From NCBI RefSeq assembly GCF_026016465.1, contig NZ_CP100390.1:3971078-4035077 (forward strand): a stretch of 64,000 bases of DNA. The letters run 5' to 3'. This DNA comes from Alkalimarinus alittae. GTDB lineage: Bacteria > Pseudomonadota > Gammaproteobacteria > Pseudomonadales > Oleiphilaceae. Below the pieces are notes generated by a model. That model saw only the letters and a list, made by a program, of their open reading frames with translations. It ran no database searches and had not been told where the DNA came from. This document shows, in pieces, positions 27,571 through 34,724 of the stretch (position 1 is the first letter of the stretch; every line of letters begins with the position of its first letter). A program made the translations under genes and the position numbers.

Positions 27571-27611
27571 ATAAACGATTGGCGTAGTCAATATCTAGGT
27601 CAATCGTTTAT
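27571..27611 (+). terminator. Intercistronic hairpin after precursor 3
   Basis: ATAAACGATTG and CAATCGTTTAT make an 11-bp stem with a 19-nt loop and no T-run. It occupies the same place as the hairpin after precursor 1, between a precursor and a membrane protein gene. Confidence 0.55.
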
Positions 27612-27644
27612 CTATTATAAGATATCAAACTAAAGAAGATAGAT

Positions 27645-28085
27645 TTGAATAAATTATCATTGCGTGATTTCTTTTATTTTTTGAGGGAGATATTTAAAGT
27701 TAATGCCGTACACAAAAAAATCGCTTTCGCTCTCATTCTGTGTACGGCTATTGTATTAGATGGTTCTGTAAATAACTTCCGATCTGAATGTGACTGCGGA
27801 AGCATTACACAGATTATATTTGGCGCTTTTCCTAGCTTCATTGCGGCTTACTTTGTCCCGTTAGCGTTCTTAGCTTTGCGGGGTTTTAAAGACGCGCTGA
27901 AAAACGCACTCGCGATGACCGCAGGCTTCCTCATCTATGAATTTGCTCAGCTTTTTATAATCGATACTTATTTTGATATATACGATGTTATTTCTACTCT
28001 ATTAGGCTTTCTAATATTTTATTTTACTTTTTCGACCCTCAAGATTATTAATAGGTTGCGGAAGGAAAAACAAGCATTATCGTAA
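27645..28085 (+). CDS. VanZ-like membrane protein, candidate immunity
   Basis: The frame uses a TTG start (AGAAGA upstream) and gives 146 aa with about four membrane helices. The segment IYEFAQLFIIDTYFDIYDV, followed by LLGFLIFY, has the Glu...Gln...Asp..Asp arrangement of VanZ-like proteins. These are small membrane proteins linked in some bacteria to resistance against cell-wall or membrane-active agents. Its position right after a precursor and hairpin makes immunity plausible. The start codon and family call are both tentative. Confidence 0.5.
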   Translation: MNKLSLRDFFYFLREIFKVNAVHKKIAFALILCTAIVLDGSVNNFRSECDCGSITQIIFGAFPSFIAAYFVPLAFLALRGFKDALKNALAMTAGFLIYEFAQLFIIDTYFDIYDVISTLLGFLIFYFTFSTLKIINRLRKEKQALS

Positions 28086-28159
28086 GTTTGTTTAAAGCAT
28101 CGTTTGCCTTTATATAACCTTAAATATTAGTGAAACATATTTCGTCACCTGATATATAA

Positions 28160-28332
28160 AACACCCTTTAAACGTTTCAAAAATAGTCGCTACCGATAGC
28201 GTATTTTTATAACAAGGACCCCATTAACTGTTGCAAAGGAATTGATAAATTTATAAAAATAATATTCAAAACACCCGCAATGATACTGATAAAAAGCGCA
28301 AAAGAACTAGAGCCTTTTGTTCCTGAGTTGTA
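28160..28332 (+). pseudogene. Decayed remnants of the small immunity-like gene
   Basis: AAACGTTTCAAAAATAGTCG and the following bases match the start of the gene at 24667 (CCGTTTCAAAAATAGTCGCT). A second start-like piece (GACCCCATTAACTGTTGCAAA, 28216 onwards) matches GACCCCTTCAACCGTTTCAAA there. The 3' part, from ATTCAAAACACCCG to CCTTTTGTTCCTGAGTTGTA, matches its middle region and reads IKSAKELEPFVPEL. No continuous frame remains. So at least one, perhaps two, further copies of the immunity gene once existed here. Confidence 0.75.
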
Positions 28333-28337
28333 AGCGC

Positions 28338-28580
28338 TCAAACCTCAACTTCAGACAACTTAACGCCATATTTATTATTCAAAATAATTGATACAGATGC
28401 AGAAGCACAACTTGAATCAATTTTACACAGAGTGTGAGATTCAGTATTTCCTTTTTCTATTTCAGAGTAGGGTAAATTGAATTTATCATATTCAAAGTTA
28501 GTATACTGATCTTCATTTATGGCTTTCAGTGACATGCATGAAGTAAGTAGAAATGCTAAAACAACCAAGAGTACTCTCAT
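28338..28580 (-). pseudogene. Truncated C39-like lipoprotein
   Basis: The 80-aa frame has a lipoprotein signal (VVLAFLLTSC) and aligns with the first 40% of the lipoprotein at 18529: DQYTNFEYDKFNL against NQYPDFDS, CKIDSSCASASVSIILNNKYG against CQADFSCASSSISTVLKRKFG, and KLSEVEV against KISELEV. It then stops, where the full-length gene continues for about 120 residues. The break adjoins the immunity-gene remnant at 28332, so a rearrangement probably joined two partial genes. The active-site glutamine is also changed to lysine. Confidence 0.75.
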
Positions 28581-28906
28581 AATTTTATTCCATTACCTAT
28601 CCAATATACGCTGCATTAATAGCCAAATAACCCTACTTAATTAAAATTCTGTATGGCACATAGCCCATAACTGCATTTGCCGCATGATAATGCAGAATAT
28701 GCAGTAGTCAAGAATCGCCAATTTTTACAGGAAATTAACTCGATGATTATCAAAAAATTTAAAAACCTATAACAATATACTTTTGAAACAAAGAGTTAAC
28801 TATCATTAAGAACCATTACATCCTCACATTATTTTTTAGATAACTGTTCTGCTGAAGGGAATTAATCCTATCGGCAAAACAACAAACAAATCTTTAAGGA
28901 ATAAAA
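28581..28906. other. AT-rich intergenic stretch, no clear gene
   Basis: This stretch between the truncated lipoprotein and the 46-aa precursor holds only very short frames. I found no lux-box-like operator in it, so the precursor at 28907 may use a different or degenerate promoter. A weak inverted repeat (CTGCAT ... ATGCAG, near 28675-28705) is present. Confidence 0.5.
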
Positions 28907-29047
28907 ATGAAAACGTTAAACAAGACTGATATAGAGCAAGTATCAGGCGGTGTTCTCTTACCCTTAAGCAATACCCAACTAAGCAATATCTGGGGACCTA
29001 GTTACGATTATGGTTTTAATAGTTATGTATCACCACTTAATTGGTAA
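28907..29047 (+). CDS. Double-glycine precursor with short aromatic core (46 aa)
   Basis: The leader MKTLNKTDIEQVSGG is followed by a 31-aa core beginning VLLPLSNTQLSNIW and ending FNSYVSPLNW. The TQLSNIW segment is shared at the same distance from the cleavage site with the precursor at 26979, so the two belong to one peptide family. AAGGA lies 6 nt before the ATG. The gene is too short for usual gene-finding cutoffs. No immunity gene follows; the next gene is the convergent luxR-type gene. No lux-box-like site was seen upstream. Confidence 0.78.
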   Translation: MKTLNKTDIEQVSGGVLLPLSNTQLSNIWGPSYDYGFNSYVSPLNW

Positions 29048-29118
29048 AGCAGCTATGGGTTGCATGCTTTCTATATGCAACCCTCTTTTCACTCCATCCT
29101 AAACATGCAGTCTCGCTA

Positions 29119-29907
29119 CTACTCAACAAACTCCACCTTATCCCTCAGCACAAACGATTTAATAACCCCTAAATCAATCGCTACCGCCACCGCCTGAGCT
29201 CTACTCACCACCCCTAGCTTCTTGAAAATATTCTTAACATGAAAGTTAACGGTTCGCTCTGTGATGCTTAGCACCTGACTAATATCCCAGGTACTTTTAC
29301 CTTGTTTAATCCACTCTAATACGGCAATTTCTCGCTTAGATAATAGACACTGATTACCTGTGCTCCGACCAAGCTGTCGAACGGCATGAAAAAACACCGG
29401 TAACAAGCATTTTAAAACCTGCTTATCAGAAGGTTTTAATTTTTGTTCGGTGATTGAGAACTGAAAACTATAGACCACTCTTGACTCTGTTAAAGAGTCT
29501 GGCAGATCAACCTTAATAGCTTGTAAAATACCTATATGCTCATGTATTTCATAGCATGGAACCTCTCTATTTATAACCTTCTGCAGGTTGTTCAAGCAAG
29601 TTAAGCAATGAGTATCAGGTTTTTCAACATTCCAATATTCTTCTGTTGCGTGCTCAAGAAAAAACACGCCCGTTGCGGATGTTTGATAGCGGTACTTCAA
29701 GCAATAATAGTCTGATATGATATTATTTTTTTTGAGTATCCAGTAACTTGCATCACTAATTGGTATTCGTTTGTTAAGCGAATTAAGTAAACTGGCTACG
29801 CCCTCGCCCTCGCCCTCGCCCTCGCCCTCGCCCTCGCCCTCGCCCTCGCCCTCAAGGCTATCTGTAATAAATGTAGAAATAAACCCTATATCCTTATCAT
29901 CAAACAC
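29119..29907 (-). CDS. LuxR-family regulator with Glu-Gly repeat tract
   Basis: The C-terminal 65 residues form a LuxR/GerE DNA-binding domain (SKREIAVLEWIKQGKSTWDI, then TERTVNFHVKNIFKKLGV). The N-terminal about 190 residues resemble the sensor part of LuxR-type proteins in size, but I do not see the full set of autoinducer-contacting residues. The GTG at 29907, with AGGGGA 5 nt upstream, gives 262 aa, a normal family length; the longer frame would need a TTG. A (Glu-Gly)9 tract lies near residue 18. No luxI gene is in the window. It follows the large M16 gene and is the obvious candidate to bind the seven lux-box-like sites. Confidence 0.85.
   Translation of the reverse strand: MFDDKDIGFISTFITDSLEGEGEGEGEGEGEGEGEGVASLLNSLNKRIPISDASYWILKKNNIISDYYCLKYRYQTSATGVFFLEHATEEYWNVEKPDTHCLTCLNNLQKVINREVPCYEIHEHIGILQAIKVDLPDSLTESRVVYSFQFSITEQKLKPSDKQVLKCLLPVFFHAVRQLGRSTGNQCLLSKREIAVLEWIKQGKSTWDISQVLSITERTVNFHVKNIFKKLGVVSRAQAVAVAIDLGVIKSFVLRDKVEFVE
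29799..29852. repeat. Perfect hexanucleotide microsatellite (CGCCCT)9
   Basis: Nine identical copies of CGCCCT lie inside the luxR-type gene and encode nine Glu-Gly pairs. Its composition (5 of 6 G/C) contrasts strongly with the AT-rich island. The unit equals two codons, so changes in copy number alter linker length without breaking the frame. Confidence 0.97.
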
Positions 29908-29952
29908 TCTATTCCCCTGAGCAAGTCCCTTATTTATACAGCAATAAATTAA

Positions 29953-29983
29953 CCTGTTAGTGTATATGAACACCTCTAACAGG
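29953..29983. promoter_or_regulatory. Split inverted repeat upstream of the luxR-type gene
   Basis: CCTGTTAG and CTAACAGG are separated by 15 bp, 46 bp upstream of the GTG start. The arms resemble operator half-sites (ACCTGTTA) but with wider spacing, so this may be an autoregulatory site or an RNA hairpin. Confidence 0.45.
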
Positions 29984-30043
29984 CTAAAATATAAGTCCCT
30001 TACAAACAAGTACAAATTAGACTAAAGCCATAGAGCGCACCCT

Positions 30044-32989
30044 CTACTCTGTGACATACTTAGCATTCCCTTTAAATACAGCCAAGTCACTGATTATTTT
30101 AAATTTATTACCCGTGGTCATACTTTTTGTTGCTGGTTGAGAGTGTATTACTAAGCCATTACTGGTTTCCCCAGATAAGAGCTGATGACAGAAAGCAACG
30201 AAGTCTGCTTTACTTAGATTTTCTAACGTTTTAATTAACGACTCTTTCTGTAAAAAAGGCGGGGATTTTAAGGCTATTTTCGTCCAGTAAAAGTCAGAGC
30301 GTGCTTTTAGGTTGGGCTCTTGGGTTAAGAATGAGACTAATGCTTTTTTAACATTATCAAACACCTCATCACTCAAGGCCTCAATCTTAGCATTCATTCC
30401 GTTTAATTCTATTTCTAGCTCTTTTTGTACGTCTGTTGCTGATAGATTGGGGGACTGGGCATAAATCGCTAAACCATCGACATTATAAACGGGCATTGGG
30501 GCGGCCCCTACAATATAGCCCATAGAATGTTCTGTACGCAGGGTATTAAATAACTCTGATTGCAGCAAATAACCTAATAATCGAACAGAAGCAGCCTCTT
30601 TAACCGTACCCTGTTGAACCTGACTATAAAGTACCACGGCAACATTACCGCTATTATCACCTTCAAGTGTTCTTAACCAGCGCTCATCTTGTGGTAGGTT
30701 TATCACTTGTGGCTGAGGCATTGCAGCACCATTTTCAGTTATTTTCAGTACTTTTTTTACCTGATTGCCTAACTGTAAAGCTTGGCTTTGATTAAGGCTG
30801 CCATGAGATAAACCCGTGACCTCCAACTGAGATAAAAAAGCGGTTTGGTAGGCACGAACATCTTCAATACTAAGTGATTTAAGCTCTGCTTTAAGTTCAC
30901 TCACCTCCCAAACTAAAGGGTCTAACGTGACAGTAATCGCGTTCATCACCTTATCAATGGGCTGGCTCGAATTATATTGCTGGTACATTGATGATAAATT
31001 TTGTTTAGCGATCGTAAAATTCTGCTCAGTGAACGAGTGACTCGTCACAGCCTTTAACATGATATCGAGTAATGCAGGTTGTGGTTCAGTCATGCCCGAA
31101 AGCGAAAGATTAATACCTCTTTTAGTAGGATGAATAGTGTGTTGCACGCCGGCATCTCGAAACTGGCTTGATGAGGATAGAAGTACTTCATTGATCATCA
31201 TGATATAAAGCCCTTTCATTGCAGTCACCTTGGGGCTGACCTTTAGCGCAGATGACTCCAGCATGAAATAGGTGTCCGTTTTAGGCACCTTAAATGTGTC
31301 ATCTTGCTTGTACCACATTGCAAAGCCTTGCTCTTGGTTGATTACGTTCGGCTCAGCACCGCCCGTTGGAGCATTAGACATATCCATTTCAACCGACTCA
31401 AGCGTGGGGGGAGCCGAGTGTTCAGCGATTGACGTGATATTTACGGTTGGTAAAGATAAGTCGCTAACGAATGATTGCGTTTGCCATGGAGCGATAGTTT
31501 CAACACTCATCGTCGAAAGGCTATATTGATGTCCAGACCATTCATCCCGTTGCTCAAGCGGCTTGCCTGTACCACTTAATGAAATCAATACGTTTTCAGG
31601 GGTCAGGTAATTGAAATATTCATTGATAACTGATGCATCGTAACGCACCATCAAACGGGGCCCTGAGAACACATCTATTGCAGGATAACTTTGCAAGTTA
31701 TTGGCTAATTCTCCCACATAAGCAATGGCGGGAATTTTCTCCTGAAAACGAAATAGTTCAGCCACACGCTGATGCTGCTGGCTATAACGTTCTTCAGAAA
31801 TACCCTCTTGTTTTATTAACCTTAAATACTGAAATACCGCACCCACTATGTCAGTATAGTGATTCATCCCTTCTTCGCTTAGTGCAAACTGAATATCAAA
31901 GGTTGCGTAGCTTCGAGTGCTTAAGCGACTACCTGCTATCATATTATTGACCCAGCCTTTCTCTTTCAATCGAGCTTTAAGGCCGCCTTTATCGTTGTCG
32001 TTCAATATATTAGCAATAAATTCTTCTGGTTTTTCCTGATAATGCGTCGCAAAAGCGGGCACAGAAAATGATAAGGTCATTTGTGGCTGAGGGTTATTCA
32101 ACTCCATCGTTAAAAGCTGCGGCTGTTTTGATTTTAAGAACAAAGAGGGCTCAATAACGACGTCACCTACTTCAAGGGTGGCCCTTTTAGGTGTCGCGGC
32201 TTTAGTTCGGATGGCTGAAAAATTCTTCTCTACTTGTTTTTGCAGGTTTTCTATCGGTTCTTTCCCCAACACAACCAGCGTCATTGCATTAGCGGCATAA
32301 TAGGTTTTATAAAAATCGACCACACTATTTTTAATTGGGTTAATATTATCTCCCGCTAAAGTTTGGCTACTACCCGCTTCAAACCGAGAAAATGAGTGCT
32401 CAGGATGAACAGCAGGTTTCATTAGCGACATACTAACCCAACCGTCATTACCTTTTAGCATTTGATACTCGGCATCGACGACTTTGAGTTCGCTATCAAT
32501 ATAATGTTCATCAAACGTAGGTGATATAAAGAATTGAGAAAAACGATCTAATGCCGGCTCTAAACTGGCTGCACTCACTTCAAAAAAGAAATTTGTTTGA
32601 TCTGCCGTCGTGTAGGCATTATACATACCTCCATTTTGCGTCATAAACTGCTTGAAGCCATGAGGTGACGGGTATTTTTCAGAACCTAGGAATAACATGT
32701 GTTCAACAAAATGAGCCAAGCCCAAGCTGTCATCAGGGTCTTGCTCACTCCCTACCCCTACAGCCAGAGCTGCGGCCGAGCGTTCGGTTTCAGGGTCTGA
32801 AACAAGAAGAACTTTGAGATTATTTTTTAGCTCAACGCTTTTATAGCTTCGCCTATCTTGTGGTGGTGTATGGACAGGGCTGTTTGTTTTGGCTGCTTGA
32901 GGTGTTGGGACTGCTTGGAGGTTTTCTGTTTCGCTACAAGCACTGACTAGAATAACGAAAGGTAAAATCCATTTTGTATTACAAAGCAT
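30044..32989 (-). CDS. M16 metallopeptidase lipoprotein (pitrilysin-like)
   Basis: The protein has the zinc motif HFVEH at about residues 93-97, followed by the downstream glutamate region (ELKVVDAEYQMLKG), so it should be an active M16 zinc peptidase. The ATG at 32989 is chosen because GGAG lies 5 nt upstream and it begins a clean lipoprotein signal (ILPFVILVSAC, Cys18), giving 981 aa; the ATG at 33019 lacks a ribosome binding site. Four homologous subdomains are expected, and the C-terminal half matches the half-size protein at 25335-26786. Pitrilysin relatives degrade short peptides, so it may process or destroy the island's peptides in the periplasm. It carries its own operator. Confidence 0.9.
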   Translation of the reverse strand: MLCNTKWILPFVILVSACSETENLQAVPTPQAAKTNSPVHTPPQDRRSYKSVELKNNLKVLLVSDPETERSAAALAVGVGSEQDPDDSLGLAHFVEHMLFLGSEKYPSPHGFKQFMTQNGGMYNAYTTADQTNFFFEVSAASLEPALDRFSQFFISPTFDEHYIDSELKVVDAEYQMLKGNDGWVSMSLMKPAVHPEHSFSRFEAGSSQTLAGDNINPIKNSVVDFYKTYYAANAMTLVVLGKEPIENLQKQVEKNFSAIRTKAATPKRATLEVGDVVIEPSLFLKSKQPQLLTMELNNPQPQMTLSFSVPAFATHYQEKPEEFIANILNDNDKGGLKARLKEKGWVNNMIAGSRLSTRSYATFDIQFALSEEGMNHYTDIVGAVFQYLRLIKQEGISEERYSQQHQRVAELFRFQEKIPAIAYVGELANNLQSYPAIDVFSGPRLMVRYDASVINEYFNYLTPENVLISLSGTGKPLEQRDEWSGHQYSLSTMSVETIAPWQTQSFVSDLSLPTVNITSIAEHSAPPTLESVEMDMSNAPTGGAEPNVINQEQGFAMWYKQDDTFKVPKTDTYFMLESSALKVSPKVTAMKGLYIMMINEVLLSSSSQFRDAGVQHTIHPTKRGINLSLSGMTEPQPALLDIMLKAVTSHSFTEQNFTIAKQNLSSMYQQYNSSQPIDKVMNAITVTLDPLVWEVSELKAELKSLSIEDVRAYQTAFLSQLEVTGLSHGSLNQSQALQLGNQVKKVLKITENGAAMPQPQVINLPQDERWLRTLEGDNSGNVAVVLYSQVQQGTVKEAASVRLLGYLLQSELFNTLRTEHSMGYIVGAAPMPVYNVDGLAIYAQSPNLSATDVQKELEIELNGMNAKIEALSDEVFDNVKKALVSFLTQEPNLKARSDFYWTKIALKSPPFLQKESLIKTLENLSKADFVAFCHQLLSGETSNGLVIHSQPATKSMTTGNKFKIISDLAVFKGNAKYVTE

Positions 32990-33047
32990 AAGTACTCCGA
33001 TAAAAACCTTATAAAGCATCAGAGTACTAAAATATAAACAGGGGAAT

Positions 33048-33067
33048 AACTGTCAATACTAACAGTT
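33048..33067 (-). promoter_or_regulatory. Lux-box-like operator 7
   Basis: On the minus strand the site reads AACTGTTAGTATTGACAGTT. A weak -10-like TACTCT (33026-33021) lies at the standard 31.5 bp. It precedes the large M16 gene and, through read-through, the luxR-type gene. Confidence 0.65.
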
Positions 33068-33125
33068 GACTAAGCAATCATAAGCGTTCATCACCCATCT
33101 AAGGATAATGAACTAGATGGGTCGT

Positions 33126-33899
33126 TTAAATCTCGATATCATAATCCATGATAACCGGCGCATGATCAGAAAAACGTGTACCCGACTCAATGTAACCATC
33201 TAGAATGGCGTTACGCAAACCGGGGGTCACGATCTGATAGTCAGTACGCCAACCGGCTTGCTTTCTCCAGCCTTTCGCCCACTCTGGCCACCACGTGTAC
33301 TGTTTCTTCTCTTTATTCACTTCACGGAACGCATCAATATACTCAAGTGAATCAAATACTTCGTCAAACCATGCACGCTCATGAGGCAAGAAGCCAGATA
33401 CTTCCATTTTATGGTATTTGCTACTGGCATCAGTCACTAAGTGAGCGGTTTGCATATTGGCACAGAAAATAAACTGCCGACGCTTGCGCAGTGTTTTTTG
33501 CAAATGCTCCATAAAGGCATTCATGAAACCGTCTTTTTCCGCTTGCTTCTCATCATTACCTAATGCACAAGGCGCCAACATGGCAGCGACACTAACGTTA
33601 TCAAAGTCTGCCTGTATAAAACGACCCTGCCGATCTGCCGGCTCATACGCAAAACCATACATGATCGCTTTCGGAAAATGCTTTGAATAGATGCCTACAC
33701 CACCGTCTTCTGGGTTTTCGCCATCAATAAAATAGGCTTCATACCCTTCTGGGTGAAAAAGTTCATCATCGAACTCGTAAGTACGTGCCAAAAGATCCTG
33801 AACACACACAACATCGGCATCCAGCTCTTTCATCCATTCGAAAAAACCATTTTCAGCGGCCTGTTTTAGGCCGTTAACACTAATCGATACTACTCGCAT
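33126..33899 (-). CDS. crc: Catabolite repression control protein Crc-like
   Basis: The 257-aa protein belongs to the exonuclease III/AP endonuclease fold family and is closest to Crc by gene context and sequence: it begins MRVVSISVNGLKQAAENGFF, has VCVQD where active exonuclease III has LQE, and contains GFLPHERAWFDEVF. In pseudomonads Crc stabilises the Hfq-RNA complex in carbon catabolite repression, acting without nuclease activity. The neighbours rph and pyrE are those found around crc there. The C-terminal SDHAPVIMDYD is retained. This gene marks the right border of the island. Confidence 0.85.
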   Translation of the reverse strand: MRVVSISVNGLKQAAENGFFEWMKELDADVVCVQDLLARTYEFDDELFHPEGYEAYFIDGENPEDGGVGIYSKHFPKAIMYGFAYEPADRQGRFIQADFDNVSVAAMLAPCALGNDEKQAEKDGFMNAFMEHLQKTLRKRRQFIFCANMQTAHLVTDASSKYHKMEVSGFLPHERAWFDEVFDSLEYIDAFREVNKEKKQYTWWPEWAKGWRKQAGWRTDYQIVTPGLRNAILDGYIESGTRFSDHAPVIMDYDIEI

Positions 33900-34041
33900 A
33901 GATGCCCCTTAATACGTTTGCGTGTATGATACCTAATTCACATTTTTGTAAAAAGAACTGATTGAACTATTTGAGGCTACAAAGCCCACATTACTACAAA
34001 ATTTAACAATCAAACGTCTCAGAACGCCTAAGAGAGCCACT

Positions 34042-34686
34042 ATGCAAGAGTATCAACGCGAATTTATTGAGTTTGCCATCAAACAAAATGTTTTGAAATT
34101 TGGGGAGTTTACCCTTAAATCTGGTCGAACGAGTCCTTATTTCTTTAATGCTGGTCTATTTAACTCAGGGCAAGCGTTGGCCCAACTCGGTAAGTTTTAC
34201 GCCGCGGCGCTTAAAGAGAGCGGTATTGCTTACGATGTTTTATTTGGCCCTGCTTATAAAGGCATCCCTCTGGCATCAGCAACCGCAATAGCACTGGCTG
34301 ATCAGCACAACATCGATTCGCCATACGCGTTTAACCGAAAAGAAGCAAAAGCCCATGGCGAAGGTGGCTCTATTGTGGGCGCTGAACTTAAAGGCAAAAT
34401 AATGATCATTGATGACGTTATTACAGCCGGAACAGCCATTAGAGAGGTGATCGACATCATTCGTCAAGCGGGCGCTGAGCCGGCAGGTGTTTTAATTGCA
34501 CTCAATCGCCAAGAAAAGGGTAACGGTGAACTTTCAGCGATTCAAGAAGTTGAACGCGACTACGGCATCCCTGTTGCGAGCATTGTCGATTTAAATCAAG
34601 TACTTGAATACCTAAAGCAAGATCCAACTATGGCCCAATATGCAGAAAGCGTTGCGGCCTACAGAGAAAAGTACGGGGTAGCTTAA
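34042..34686 (+). CDS. pyrE: Orotate phosphoribosyltransferase
   Basis: PyrE joins orotate to PRPP in pyrimidine synthesis. The 214 aa include the PRPP-binding motif [15 protein letters not shown] and the loop [12 protein letters not shown]. It is divergent from crc and ends at a terminator. Confidence 0.97.
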   Translation: MQEYQREFIEFAIKQNVLKFGEFTLKSGRTSPYFFNAGLFNSGQALAQLGKFYAAALKESGIAYDVLFGPAYKGIPLASATAIALADQHNIDSPYAFNRKEAKAHGEGGSIVGAELKGKIMIIDDVITAGTAIREVIDIIRQAGAEPAGVLIALNRQEKGNGELSAIQEVERDYGIPVASIVDLNQVLEYLKQDPTMAQYAESVAAYREKYGVA

Positions 34687-34697
34687 CGCTACACACT

Positions 34698-34722
34698 AGT
34701 GGTAAGTTTTTCACTTACCACT
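34698..34722. terminator. Terminator between pyrE and the TauE-like gene
   Basis: AGTGGTAAGT, loop TTTTC, ACTTACCACT: a perfect 10-bp stem between convergent genes. No long T-run follows on either side. Confidence 0.6.
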
Positions 34723-34724
34723 GG

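Noticed and set aside
29908-30015. N-terminal extension of the LuxR-type protein to a TTG at 30015
   Set aside because: It lacks a ribosome binding site and would make the protein longer than usual; the GTG at 29907 has AGGGGA at good spacing.
17473-33125. Possible transposon or prophage origin of the island
   Set aside because: I found no transposase, integrase, terminal inverted repeats or flanking tRNA that would show the mechanism of insertion.
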